Assembly: GCA_024401365.1 (NCBI GenBank)
Contig: JAKSLE010000013.1
Location: forward strand, 1-64,000
DNA: 64,000 bases
DNA from: Bacteroidales bacterium
GTDB taxonomy: Bacteria > Bacteroidota > Bacteroidia > Bacteroidales > Marinilabiliaceae
Reading direction: 5' to 3'
Positions within the stretch are counted from its first letter, which is position 1. Each line of letters begins with the position of its first letter. Below the pieces are notes generated by a model. It had not been told where the DNA came from, made no database searches, and saw only the letters and a list, made by a program, of their open reading frames with translations. Of this stretch, positions 33,575 through 42,584 are shown piece after piece. The position numbers were made by a program, and so were the translations under genes.

Positions 33575-36148
33575 CTATTTCTCTACCAACTGCTTGAAAG
33601 CATGACCGAAATTCAAATAACTTGTGTTATTCGCAATCGTACCCTCATTCTGTCCCCACAGGAATGGCCAATCATCATAATTCTCAAAATGGTCTGGCTT
33701 GCGGAACAATACACCAGGAGCAACATTTCCTGGAATGAACGAGAAGTCTGCTCTGTTGTTGCCATAGAATACTGCCTTTGGCCTTGTAGCACCTACTGTC
33801 GCAACAAACGAGTAGTTGTGATATGGGTGACAGCCATAAAGCCAACCAGCAACCTTGCAAGCATAGCTCTGGTCGATAATCTCTGGATAGTGCTTAGAGG
33901 CAAGGCATACATTGATGCCAAATTGTATCACACCACCATTGCCTGCCCAGTTGGTCAATCCTACAGGTACGCCGTAAGGGTTGTCTTTGTCCAATCCGTC
34001 AAGATACTCTTTATACTTCACAATGTATGGCTTGAGCTTCTGAACGTACTTGCTGTCCATATATGGAATAGCATCCAATGCATTGGCAATGACAAATGTC
34101 AACTCATGATCCAATGCTGGCCAAATCTGCTTCTCAAAGGTCTTGATATATTGCTTGTCTCCTGTAGCTACGTACAACTGAAGGTTGGCAGCCATGTCGG
34201 AAACAACACCTCTCATAAGGTGTGGATGTGCCGAGAATAGCATAGCTAACGACTCAGCATCGTCTGCCTCTACCTTGGCATCTTTCTTCATCAACTCATT
34301 GGCCTCTTTCTGAAGTCTCTTCGACTCCTTCAACGCTCTCTCAGCCAAATCGTCGTTGAAGCCTCTCAAAACGCGACTCGCTGCAGCAAACATAGTAGCT
34401 GCTCGCGCATCAAGGTCTGGATTTCTGTCTGTAAACGCCCACATGTCGTCTGGCGTACCGCTCGACTTGCCGTCTGCCGATACTTCGTATGGCTTCAACG
34501 ATGGGTCATAATGCAATCCGTCTGTAATAGAGGCAGCATCACCAAGGTGGTGATAGTTGTCCAATACCGAGTTGGAGAGCGTCTGCGCCATGTGACCTAT
34601 CTGCTCTGCTTGCGCCAAAAGGTTCAATACACCATGCTCAATGTACTGCAGCATATCTGGCTTGCCGTCTGGTCTGTGCAAATCTACGTATCTCTGCTCT
34701 TGGCTTACAAATGTCTCGTCTCTCATTGGCTTGTATCTCTCCCAGATCTCTACCATCTTCATCACAACACTGATATTCGAACCTGTCTCAATATCAAAGT
34801 CTCCTGCATCGAAATATCCACCTACATTCAAACCTGGAATCAACTCCAATGGCTTGTACTTTGTAGCTGTCGTAGGACCCTGTGAGTGAAGGTCGAAGTG
34901 GTCTGTATTTACAGGTGCCTGAAGGTAACCTTCCTTGAATGGCTCACCATGCCACACTCTATAACCTTCATTTACAGCCATGTGGTCCATATGGATAGGA
35001 ATCCACACGTCACTGGTAGCATCTGTAATATGTGCATAAACATCGTCGCCTATGATGAAGTTTTCTGTCTTCTCATCGCCGTACTGGATATAGTAAATAC
35101 CTGGCTCTGTTACCTTCGAGAAGTCAAACTTAGCGTAGTTGTACTTGAAGTAACGACCCCACTCTTTAACTGCTCCGGTAAATGCCTCTACTACCTTGCC
35201 TGCCTCAATCTTGTACAACGATGCCTTGTCAAGAACCTTGTCCATCTTGTCAAGTTCTATGACCGCAACTTTTGTCTGACCTGGCAGATAGCCTACTTGC
35301 GAGAATCCAATATTTGGCTTTCTGTCCCAACCGTCAATGGCGTGTGGCTCAATAGTCCAACTCATTACTTTTCCTGTCTTGCCGGTAGGTAGTACACTTC
35401 TGAATACGTACCAACCGTTCTGCGCCAACATACGGCCGTCAAAGAGCGAAATCTCTGAGTCGCTCGACGAAATCTTTACCATCCTGCTTGGCTCTTCAGG
35501 CGCAAGAAGGAATGAGTGACCTACAGATAGTGGCTTTGGATCTATAAACTCATTTGTTCCTCGGTCATCGTATGTCTTGTACCCCTTGAACTGCTTTACT
35601 TTTTCCGAATTTGGTCTGGCTACTGTCTCACTGACAGCATATCTAGGCAGACGCTGCGCCTTGCCGTCTACTAAATACGACTTGTTCCAGTATTGCGATG
35701 GCAAAAACTCAATATTGAAGCCTGCATCGCCTTCCAACTCTTTTGGAACTGGCTTGTCAAGCCATACTGATACCTCTACAGCATCTCCTTTGCCTTCTAC
35801 TACTACTTTGGAATCAAAATCGTATTCTTTATATCGTAGCGATACCTCAATGGTATTCTTGCTGGCATCAACTTTCCTGGATGTCGTCTCTGGTACCAAA
35901 TCCCACTGCTCTGGTGTATTGCTTAGACGTATAGCTCCGCCTTGCGCTGTTCTCACACCATGGTGTATCAACTCAATGCCTGAATTCTTTTCATCATTGA
36001 ATCCTCCAGAAAACAAATTGCTGTAGACAAGCACATTCACTCCTTGCCTCTCAAAATACTCTTGGTCATTGACCTTCAACCCTTGCGCTCCTACGTGGCA
36101 CGCTGACCCCGCACCCATAAGCACAAGCAATGGCAGTAATCTTTTCAT
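33575..36148 (-). CDS. Glycoside hydrolase family 9 endoglucanase-like protein
   Basis: The protein has 857 residues with a signal peptide; a GSACHVGAQ stretch leaves open lipoprotein or ordinary cleavage. About 22-275 is an extra N-terminal beta domain. The cellulase N-terminal Ig-like domain is at about 280-368 (IGFSQVGYLPGQTKVAVI). The (alpha/alpha)6 catalytic domain runs to the end. Predicted catalytic residues are Asp447/Asp450 in GGYFDAGDFD and Glu835 in WGQNEGTIANNTSYL, both family-typical. GH9 enzymes cleave beta-1,4-glucan and related glucans in the periplasm or outside. It stands alone with its own promoter and terminator, not inside a polysaccharide utilisation locus, so substrate range is open. 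Confidence 0.9.
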   Translation of the reverse strand: MKRLLPLLVLMGAGSACHVGAQGLKVNDQEYFERQGVNVLVYSNLFSGGFNDEKNSGIELIHHGVRTAQGGAIRLSNTPEQWDLVPETTSRKVDASKNTIEVSLRYKEYDFDSKVVVEGKGDAVEVSVWLDKPVPKELEGDAGFNIEFLPSQYWNKSYLVDGKAQRLPRYAVSETVARPNSEKVKQFKGYKTYDDRGTNEFIDPKPLSVGHSFLLAPEEPSRMVKISSSDSEISLFDGRMLAQNGWYVFRSVLPTGKTGKVMSWTIEPHAIDGWDRKPNIGFSQVGYLPGQTKVAVIELDKMDKVLDKASLYKIEAGKVVEAFTGAVKEWGRYFKYNYAKFDFSKVTEPGIYYIQYGDEKTENFIIGDDVYAHITDATSDVWIPIHMDHMAVNEGYRVWHGEPFKEGYLQAPVNTDHFDLHSQGPTTATKYKPLELIPGLNVGGYFDAGDFDIETGSNISVVMKMVEIWERYKPMRDETFVSQEQRYVDLHRPDGKPDMLQYIEHGVLNLLAQAEQIGHMAQTLSNSVLDNYHHLGDAASITDGLHYDPSLKPYEVSADGKSSGTPDDMWAFTDRNPDLDARAATMFAAASRVLRGFNDDLAERALKESKRLQKEANELMKKDAKVEADDAESLAMLFSAHPHLMRGVVSDMAANLQLYVATGDKQYIKTFEKQIWPALDHELTFVIANALDAIPYMDSKYVQKLKPYIVKYKEYLDGLDKDNPYGVPVGLTNWAGNGGVIQFGINVCLASKHYPEIIDQSYACKVAGWLYGCHPYHNYSFVATVGATRPKAVFYGNNRADFSFIPGNVAPGVLFRKPDHFENYDDWPFLWGQNEGTIANNTSYLNFGHAFKQLVEK

Positions 36149-36238
36149 GTAATTCTAAGTTATGGGGTCTGTTTTTCAATTCCCCTAATTTATCCAACTA
36201 AATACTCGAGTATAACCTTAGGAGCCAACTCTTCGTCA

Positions 36239-36246
36239 CAAACTTA
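36239..36246 (-). promoter_or_regulatory. -7 promoter element of the GH9 gene
   Basis: The minus strand reads TAAGTTTG, matching TAnnTTTG, with a leader of about 85 bases before the ATG at 36148. Confidence 0.45.
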
Positions 36247-36271
36247 AATAAAAAATATTCTCATTCAAAAT

Positions 36272-36313
36272 AAAAAAAATCCCAACTAGCAGAATATCCG
36301 CTAGCTGGGATTT
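36272..36313 (-). terminator. Terminator of the asnS-NUDIX operon
   Basis: AAATCCCAGCTAGC and GCTAGTTGGGATTT (minus strand) form a long stem with a 9-base loop, followed by an uninterrupted T run. It lies 25 bases past the NUDIX gene. Confidence 0.9.
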
Positions 36314-36337
36314 ATACCTATTTTCTATTGTCAATTG

Positions 36338-36952
36338 TCAATTACCTATTACAAAGTTGAACACGTCTCGCAAAGACGGGTAACTCCCTGCCGATAATTC
36401 AGCAAGTTCTCCTACACCAACCCACCTGGCCGAAACAATATTCTCTTCTGTCTGTGGCACCAACTCAGGAACTCCTGCAACGGCCATCTGATACCAACGG
36501 GTACGCTTCAATACCATCTCTCCCTTGAGCGGATAAATATGATACGTGTCACATATCATATCTCCTAATCTCAACCCACTAAGACCGGTTTCTTCATTGA
36601 CTTCCCTCAAAGCATTCTCCTCAGGAGTCTCTCCCTGCTCTTGCTTACCCTTAGGTAAATCAACCTTGCCCAACCTGTCTATTACCAGGTATTCTCCCTT
36701 CTCGTTCTCTACTAACCCGCCAGCGGCCTGAATGTACTTGTAGCAACTTTTTACATGCTCAAGCAACTGCTCTATATCATGGTAGTATACACACCCGCTC
36801 TTCAATTCTTCCTTGCTGTCAAAGCTCCTGAGAAATTGCCTCAACTCATTGAGGTTCGAATACTTGTGAATGGCATCGTAGCCTCCCACAGGCATATCTT
36901 TCTCTATCTGAGTCGCCAGAGTGAGCGTCCTATTACCCAAATATATCTGCAT
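36338..36952 (-). CDS. NUDIX hydrolase
   Basis: The protein has 204 residues. The NUDIX box is complete at about 100-122: GKQEQGETPEENALREVNEETGL (GX5EX7REVXEEXGL). It hydrolyses a nucleoside diphosphate linked to another group, with Mg; the substrate cannot be assigned. An N-terminal extension of about 75 residues ([20 protein letters not shown]) precedes the domain. Its ATG shares one base with the asnS stop (TAATG), so it is translationally coupled to asnS and regulated with it. Confidence 0.88.
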   Translation of the reverse strand: MQIYLGNRTLTLATQIEKDMPVGGYDAIHKYSNLNELRQFLRSFDSKEELKSGCVYYHDIEQLLEHVKSCYKYIQAAGGLVENEKGEYLVIDRLGKVDLPKGKQEQGETPEENALREVNEETGLSGLRLGDMICDTYHIYPLKGEMVLKRTRWYQMAVAGVPELVPQTEENIVSARWVGVGELAELSAGSYPSLRDVFNFVIGN

Positions 36953-38346
36953 TAGAATTCTGCTCTGCCTGGAGTTCTTGGGAATGGAATCACGTCGCGG
37001 ATATTGGCCATACCTGTCACAAAGAGCATCAATCTCTCAAATCCAAGACCAAAGCCTGAGTGTGGACATGTACCGAACTTACGTGTATCCAAGTACCACC
37101 ACATATCTTTCATAGGTATGTTGAGCTCTGTAATGCGCTGCATGAGCTTGTCATAGTTCTCTTCGCGCTCAGAACCACCAATAATTTCACCAATCTTAGG
37201 GAACAATACGTCCATAGCACGTACCGTCTTGCCATCCTCATTCTGCTTCATGTAGAATGCCTTGATCTCCTTTGGATAGTCTGTAAGGATAACAGGACAC
37301 TTGAAGTGCTGCTCTACCAAGTAGCGCTCGTGCTCTGATGCCAAGTCACAGCCCCAGAATACAGGGAACTCAAACTTGTGACCTGCAGCAACAGCCTCTT
37401 CCAATATCTTGATACCTTCTGTATATGGCAAACGGATAAAGTTGTGCTCCAAAACAAACTTGAGACGGTCTACCAACTCGTTGTCTACCTTCTGACAGAG
37501 GAAGTTTACATCATCTGCACACTTCTCCAAAGCCCAACGGACACAGTACTTGATAAAGTCTTCTGCCAAGTCCATATTGTCCTTGATATCGTTGAACGCA
37601 ACTTCTGGCTCTATCATCCAGAACTCTGCCAAGTGCCTTGGAGTATTGGAGTTCTCTGCACGGAATGTAGGACCAAATGTATAAATAGCACCAAGCGCCG
37701 TAGCCGCCAACTCACCCTCGAGCTGTCCCGATACTGTCAAAGATGCCTGCTTGCCAAAGAAATCATCATCATACTTGATGTTGCCGTCCTTGTCTTTCTC
37801 CAACTTGTAGAGGTTCTTGGTAGTTACCTGGAACATCTGTCCTGCACCCTCACAGTCCGATGCCGTGATAAGTGGAGTGTGGAAATATACAAAACCTCTC
37901 TCATGGAAGAATGTGTGAATAGCCATCGCCATATTGTGACGAAGACGGAATATCGCACCAAACATATTGGTACGTGGACGCAAATGCGCTACCTCACGCA
38001 AAAACTCCATCGAGTGTGGCTTGGCCTGAATAGGATAGGTCTCGTCACAAGCTCCTATAAGCTCCAACTCTGTAGCTTGCAACTCAAACTTCTGACCAGC
38101 CGCTGGACTGTCTACAACAAGACCCTTAATCGCAACACATGCGCCAGTCGTGAAGCTCTTCAACAACTCAACTGCCACCTTATTAGGATCAACTACAACT
38201 TGCAAATTGTTTACACACGATCCATCGTTAAGCATAATGAAGTGCGCTGCCTTCGATGATCTGTGCAAGCGCACCCAACCTTTAACCAAAACCTCTTGGC
38301 CTGATTGAGCCTCACTCAATAGTGCCTTAATTGTAATTCGACGCAT
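36952..38346 (-). CDS. asnS: Asparaginyl-tRNA synthetase
   Basis: The protein has 464 residues, the usual length for the bacterial enzyme. It charges tRNA-Asn with asparagine. The OB-fold anticodon-binding domain is at about 1-115 ([25 protein letters not shown]). The class II catalytic core shows motif 2 ([25 protein letters not shown]) and motif 3 ([27 protein letters not shown]). The HPHSGFG-type Asn/Asp-tRNA synthetase motif appears as [12 protein letters not shown]. It leads a two-gene operon with a NUDIX hydrolase. Confidence 0.97.
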   Translation of the reverse strand: MRRITIKALLSEAQSGQEVLVKGWVRLHRSSKAAHFIMLNDGSCVNNLQVVVDPNKVAVELLKSFTTGACVAIKGLVVDSPAAGQKFELQATELELIGACDETYPIQAKPHSMEFLREVAHLRPRTNMFGAIFRLRHNMAMAIHTFFHERGFVYFHTPLITASDCEGAGQMFQVTTKNLYKLEKDKDGNIKYDDDFFGKQASLTVSGQLEGELAATALGAIYTFGPTFRAENSNTPRHLAEFWMIEPEVAFNDIKDNMDLAEDFIKYCVRWALEKCADDVNFLCQKVDNELVDRLKFVLEHNFIRLPYTEGIKILEEAVAAGHKFEFPVFWGCDLASEHERYLVEQHFKCPVILTDYPKEIKAFYMKQNEDGKTVRAMDVLFPKIGEIIGGSEREENYDKLMQRITELNIPMKDMWWYLDTRKFGTCPHSGFGLGFERLMLFVTGMANIRDVIPFPRTPGRAEF

Positions 38347-38389
38347 ATATTTGTCTTTATTCTGATGTTACAGTTTGATATTAACTTCG

Positions 38390-38397
38390 CAAAATTA
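38390..38397 (-). promoter_or_regulatory. -7 promoter element of asnS
   Basis: The minus strand reads TAATTTTG followed by C, matching TAnnTTTG, 44 bases before the ATG at 38346. Confidence 0.55.
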
Positions 38398-38437
38398 GTA
38401 ATAATTCATTTACGCCCAATCACTCCACCCTACAGAA

Positions 38438-38474
38438 ATAAAAAAATCCTCATGAATTGCTTCACAAGGATTTC
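38438..38474 (-). terminator. Orphan terminator-like hairpin upstream of the asnS promoter
   Basis: AAATCCT and AGGATTT pair across a 16-base loop with weak inner pairs. A T7 run follows on the minus strand. No annotated gene lies upstream of it on that strand before the divergent TPM gene, so it either ends an unrecognised short transcript or is a remnant. Confidence 0.5.
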
Positions 38475-38656
38475 AATTTATTCTCATATTACATCAAGAG
38501 CGGCCTATTTAAGCCACAGCACAAATCACCCTCTTTAACATTCCCATCTGGTTAGTATCTCACGAAATAATCCTACTTTTACGTCCTAAAGCAAGTCCAA
38601 CTATATTCAAAAAAATGGCTAGAAGCTTCACCATAAGCACAAAAAGCTCATTATCA

Positions 38657-40219
38657 ATGCAGAAAATCATCATATCCATATTACTCTTGCTGTCAGCGAC
38701 GGCCATCTCAGCTCAAGGCAATTGGGTAGCGACGGAATTGGAGGACCCATACGTCAGCGACTCCACTCAATATGTCCTCGACGACTTGGAATATCTGTCC
38801 GATTGGGAGAAAGATTCTATTAATATGATATGCAAGGCCTTGGACAACGATGCCGACTTGCAGACTGCAATAGTGCTGTTGGACGAGATTGATGACGACC
38901 CGTTCACTTTCGCATACGAGCTGTATAACCATTGGCAACTGGGCAAAAACGACCGAGGGTTGCTCTTGTTGCTCGTCATGGAACAGCACAAGTGGCGCTT
39001 TATCACTGGCTATGGAGCAGAAGCCGACTTGCCCGATGCTTTGCTGAGTAGAATAGGTAGGGAGATCATGACTCCATATATGCGCGAAGAGGCTTATTAC
39101 AATGGCATAAAAAGCGGCTTTGAAGAAGTGTATCATGTCTTGACAGACTCAATATACAGGAATGAACAGTATACGGCAGCCCATCTCGCGGACTATGAAG
39201 AATCCCAGGATAACTACACGGATGATTACGATGGCTGGGATATATTGGCTGATTGGATGATCGGTCTCGGAATTCTGCTTTTCTTCATTGGTCCAGGAAT
39301 ATCAGCATACAGATCCGAGAAGAATTCTTTGGCTGACATTAATGCCGAAAAAGATGTAAGATTGAGCAACGACAAAAAGTTCCTCGAAATAAGAGTTCTT
39401 CCTAATGCGAAATATAACGATTGGACCGTCTGGAAATCCAAATCTGGATGCCTCCTCCGATATATAGTGGTCGATCTTTGTTTCTTATTCGTAGCTTTCT
39501 TGGCATTAGAAGCCGAAGACACCCTCTGGAAATTATTAATCGGCATCGTCATATATACTTCAGCTATAGCTTTGATATGGTGCTGGAAAGCAAATAGCCA
39601 CCTGAAGAAAAGTACTCCAGACTCAATAGCTTCGTTCGTACAGACAAATGCAGTTGCAGAGAGCTTCACCGTGAATTTGTTTTGCATAATAGCCCCACAC
39701 ATAATGTGTATATTTTACAGTCGCCTGATGCAACAACAGAAGAAACGCAAGAAGAATCTGTTCAAATGCCCTACTTGCGGTGGCGAATTATCCAAGGCGC
39801 CTAATGTTGAATACAAACCGACAGGTGCAAAACTCTATGAGGTCGACAAAGGCATAATGAATTATGAGATAAATGCGTGCGAGAAGGGACATAATGTGAT
39901 ATTGCTGAATGCCGGACGCAACTATTCTAAATATAAAAAGTTGTGTGGCGTATGCGGAACATATACATACCGTGAAGTTAGCAGAACCGTTATCTCACAC
40001 GCAACAGAGAGTAGAGAAGGACGCGAAAAGGTGGAATGTATGTGCGAAGTGTGTAAGGCAAAATGTAGCATCGTCGAAAAAACTCCTAAAATTGAACATT
40101 CTTCATTCAGCGGTAGCGGAGGTTCCTATTCTTCGGGAGGCGGCGGCAGCTACTCAGGTGGTGGAGGTAGCCGCGGAGGCGGTCGTTCAGGTGGCGGTGG
40201 AGCCGGCGGAAGTTGGTAA
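38657..40219 (+). CDS. TPM-domain membrane protein with zinc ribbon and Gly/Ser-rich tail
   Basis: The protein has 520 residues from the ATG at 38657, where a signal peptide begins (IIISILLLLSATAISAQ); an ATG at 38615 would add 14 residues. A TPM domain spans about 25-175 (LQTAIVLLDEIDDDPFTFAYELYNHWQLGKNDRGLLLLL, YGAEADLPDA). This is the fold of TLP18.3/Psb32/MOLO-1 proteins, usually on the periplasmic side. Three hydrophobic segments follow (about 200-220, 270-310 and 340-365). Then comes a cytoplasmic-type zinc ribbon with repeated CPTCGG, CGVCGT and CEVCKAKC. The tail is almost only Gly and Ser (GGGGSYSGGGGSRGGG). This matches the YgcG-like family. Function unknown. Confidence 0.82.
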   Translation: MQKIIISILLLLSATAISAQGNWVATELEDPYVSDSTQYVLDDLEYLSDWEKDSINMICKALDNDADLQTAIVLLDEIDDDPFTFAYELYNHWQLGKNDRGLLLLLVMEQHKWRFITGYGAEADLPDALLSRIGREIMTPYMREEAYYNGIKSGFEEVYHVLTDSIYRNEQYTAAHLADYEESQDNYTDDYDGWDILADWMIGLGILLFFIGPGISAYRSEKNSLADINAEKDVRLSNDKKFLEIRVLPNAKYNDWTVWKSKSGCLLRYIVVDLCFLFVAFLALEAEDTLWKLLIGIVIYTSAIALIWCWKANSHLKKSTPDSIASFVQTNAVAESFTVNLFCIIAPHIMCIFYSRLMQQQKKRKKNLFKCPTCGGELSKAPNVEYKPTGAKLYEVDKGIMNYEINACEKGHNVILLNAGRNYSKYKKLCGVCGTYTYREVSRTVISHATESREGREKVECMCEVCKAKCSIVEKTPKIEHSSFSGSGGSYSSGGGGSYSGGGGSRGGGRSGGGGAGGSW

Positions 40220-40290
40220 TACTAACCTCTTCGCTTACTCATACACAATAAAAAAATCAGCCCAGAAATAATCTGAACTGATTAACCAAG

Positions 40291-40365
40291 GGTGAAAGGT
40301 GGGATTCGAACCCACGACCTCTAGAGCCACAATCTAGCGCTCTAACCAGCTGAGCTACATCCACC
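40291..40365 (-). tRNA. tRNA-His (GTG anticodon)
   Basis: The minus strand gives a full cloverleaf: D arm GCTCAGCTGGTTAGAGC, anticodon arm CTAGATTGTGGCTCTAG with anticodon GTG, and T arm GTGGGTTCGAATCCCAC. The acceptor stem has an extra 5' G opposite C73, the hallmark of tRNA-His, and one T-T mismatch. The CCA end is not encoded. Confidence 0.96.
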
Positions 40366-40405
40366 ATATTTCGGTTTTGCGAGTGCAAAGTAACGGACTA
40401 TTTCG

Positions 40406-40413
40406 TACATTTG
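40406..40413 (+). promoter_or_regulatory. -7 promoter element of the HEAT-like gene
   Basis: TACATTTG followed by C matches TAnnTTTG, 27 bases before the ATG at 40441. It supports that start over an ATG at 40411, which would overlap the element. Confidence 0.55.
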
Positions 40414-40440
40414 CAAGAGAAAAATGCAAAAAATATCGCA

Positions 40441-41073
40441 ATGAATCACAAACATATAAATATCAGCACATTACAACTGGATGTAGAGCAGGAATTCCTC
40501 GCAAAACTCAAACTCCTTACCCCCTATTTCGAATCTCGCATGAATGGCGCAACGGCTCACCAAATGCAGTCCATCGCCCCTGCAGATCAGAAATATAAAC
40601 TCAACTACGGTATCTCCCTGGGAGACATGAAGTTACTGGCAGAGTCTATAAAATCGGTTAACATAATCAACTTCACGAGAGTCGATTATGACAAACTCTG
40701 GTGTACCAACATACGCGAGGCGATGCTCTTGGCGCTTTTAAACACCCCAGAAAACCTCATTACACCCGACCGCATAAGCTCTTGGATAGCCTCAACACCT
40801 ACTCAGGAAATGGCAGAACTTCTCCCATTCTTGTTCTCTTGGAAATCTACCGACCCCGAAAAAACACTGTCCTTAGCCATAAACTCATACCCCACATCCC
40901 CAACAATCCAAAGAATCGCATACACATATACCATCGGAAGATTAATCCAACACAATAAACTCAACCCATCTTCCAACGACATCCAATCCTACATATCCCT
41001 CACAAAATCCAATACCCCAGCCCCTCAAGAAGCCACAAGCATCAATTTCTTGACCAACATCCTATCTCAATAA
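40441..41073 (+). CDS. HEAT-like helical repeat protein, possibly AlkD-type
   Basis: The protein has 210 residues and is mostly helical. The segment YKLNYGISLGDMKLLAESI, followed after about 20 residues by NIREAMLLALLNTPENLITPDRISSW, resembles the small AlkD-like DNA alkylation repair proteins of Bacteroidetes. In those, HEAT-like repeats cradle DNA. No catalytic residue can be pointed to with confidence, so repair activity is an inference. The gene has its own promoter and converges with the ATPase gene, with 3 bases between the stops. Confidence 0.6.
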   Translation: MNHKHINISTLQLDVEQEFLAKLKLLTPYFESRMNGATAHQMQSIAPADQKYKLNYGISLGDMKLLAESIKSVNIINFTRVDYDKLWCTNIREAMLLALLNTPENLITPDRISSWIASTPTQEMAELLPFLFSWKSTDPEKTLSLAINSYPTSPTIQRIAYTYTIGRLIQHNKLNPSSNDIQSYISLTKSNTPAPQEATSINFLTNILSQ

Positions 41074-41076
41074 AAG

Positions 41077-42369
41077 CTAACCATCAATTCTCAACAGCCC
41101 ATATAAAGGAATATTCCTCATCCAATCCTGCTCCCTGTACCCACTCATCGATACACGTAGCCCTTTTAACCCCTTATATTTCTCCACAAATGCTCTCAAG
41201 CTCTTTGATTGCAGATTTTCAGCAGCCTTTACTTCTATAGGTATAACCTTCCCAGCATGCTGAACCAAAAAGTCTATCTCACCTTGAGAATTGTCTGCCG
41301 ACCAATAGTATATATCCATGTCTCCCATCGATACAAGTTGTTGCAATACATATTGCTCCGTCAGAGCACCTTTGAAATCAGTAAATAAACGATCTCCTTC
41401 TATCAGCACCTGGGCAGGCAACTTGCACATGGCACACATTAGACCTACATCAACAATAAATACCTTGAATGCACTGAAATCTTCGTATGCTGCCAACGGC
41501 AATAGACCACTTTTTGTACGTGGTATTTTATATAGCAGACCTGCATCTCTAAGCCACTCTATGGCAAGTTCAAATTCTTTCGCTCGTCCACCTTTCTTGA
41601 GAAAGCCATATATAAATTTCTTATTCTCCTTTGCCAGCTGACCTACTACCGAATGCCACACCATTCGCAACCTAGGAACCTCATTATTTGGAGCATGCTT
41701 GGAAAAGTCTACATCATACGAGTCTAATATGTCTTGTTGAATCTTCCTGACACTATTAAGATCACGATTCTCAATATAGTCTGCCACAACACCAGGCATA
41801 CCTCCCAAATAAAAGTAGAGCCTAAGCAATTGCTCATATTTCGATGCAGTAGAGCTAACCAACTCCCAATCTCCTCTCTCGAGCAACTGAACAAGTCGAC
41901 CTTGCCCCATCGCATCTGCAAACTCCACAAAAGATAGAGGATATAAGTCAAGAAATTCTACCTTGCCAACAGGGAAGGAGTCATTATGATGCATAGATAT
42001 ACCTAGCAGCGAACCTGCTGCCAAGATATCATATTGAGGAGCCTTTTCATTAAAATATTTCAATGCAGTTATTCCTCTAGGTGCCTCTTGAATCTCATCA
42101 AATATTAGAAGCGTATCAGAATCTATCTCTACATTCTCAGATACACTGATAGCCATGAGAATTCGATCAATATCAAAATCTCTGACAAAGACATTGTTTA
42201 AAACCTCATTGTCGTCAAAATTAATATACACATAGTTCTTGTATTCCGTCTTTGCAAACTCCTTCATAAGCCAGGTCTTACCTACCTGCCTGGCTCCACG
42301 GATAATAAGTGGCTTATGACCGGACATATCTTTCCACTCTCTCAATTTATCTATAAGCACTCTACGCAT
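41077..42369 (-). CDS. AAA ATPase with DUF4143 C-terminal domain
   Basis: The protein has 430 residues. Walker A is GARQVGKTW (about 25-33) and Walker B is TLLIFDEIQEAPRG (about 86-99), with sensor-like ILAAGSLLGI. The C-terminal half is DUF4143, with GEIDFLVQHAGKVIPIEVKAAENLQSKSL, a segment that resembles PD-(D/E)XK nuclease cores. Members are numerous orphan genes in Bacteroidales and Archaea; function is not established. It has a promoter and is preceded by two copies of a 23-bp repeat (42433-42487). Confidence 0.92.
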   Translation of the reverse strand: MRRVLIDKLREWKDMSGHKPLIIRGARQVGKTWLMKEFAKTEYKNYVYINFDDNEVLNNVFVRDFDIDRILMAISVSENVEIDSDTLLIFDEIQEAPRGITALKYFNEKAPQYDILAAGSLLGISMHHNDSFPVGKVEFLDLYPLSFVEFADAMGQGRLVQLLERGDWELVSSTASKYEQLLRLYFYLGGMPGVVADYIENRDLNSVRKIQQDILDSYDVDFSKHAPNNEVPRLRMVWHSVVGQLAKENKKFIYGFLKKGGRAKEFELAIEWLRDAGLLYKIPRTKSGLLPLAAYEDFSAFKVFIVDVGLMCAMCKLPAQVLIEGDRLFTDFKGALTEQYVLQQLVSMGDMDIYYWSADNSQGEIDFLVQHAGKVIPIEVKAAENLQSKSLRAFVEKYKGLKGLRVSMSGYREQDWMRNIPLYGLLRIDG

Positions 42370-42400
42370 AATTACTCTGTGTATTAGAACTTTAAAGCAA

Positions 42401-42408
42401 CAAATATA
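42401..42408 (-). promoter_or_regulatory. -7 promoter element of the AAA/DUF4143 gene
   Basis: The minus strand reads TATATTTG, matching TAnnTTTG, 32 bases before the ATG at 42369. Confidence 0.5.
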
Positions 42409-42432
42409 ATACTAAATTATTAGCAATCCACA

Positions 42433-42487
42433 AAAACTCGTCCTTAAAAGTGTAAATATTCACAGAAACTCGTCCTTAAAAGTGTAA
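42433..42487. repeat. Two direct 23-bp repeats upstream of the ATPase gene
   Basis: The core AACTCGTCCTTAAAAGTGT occurs at 42434-42452 and 42466-42484, inside identical 23-bp units starting at 42433 and 42465 (period 32 bases). The bases before each unit (CACA, then A or G) are also similar. They lie 25-80 bases upstream of the ATPase -7 element, a position fit for a regulator site. Confidence 0.9.
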
Positions 42488-42528
42488 AACCAGTCATTAT
42501 TATCCCCCCTACAACATAGTAATATACA

Positions 42529-42558
42529 ACAAAAAAGGAGGTCCCTTTCGGAACCTCC
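42529..42558 (-). terminator. Terminator of the susC-susD operon
   Basis: On the minus strand AGGAGGTTCC and GGGACCTCCT form a 10-bp stem with a GAAA-type loop, followed by T6. It lies 27 bases past the susD stop. Confidence 0.92.
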
Positions 42559-42584
42559 TGTGATTTATCATCTAGTGATTAGGA

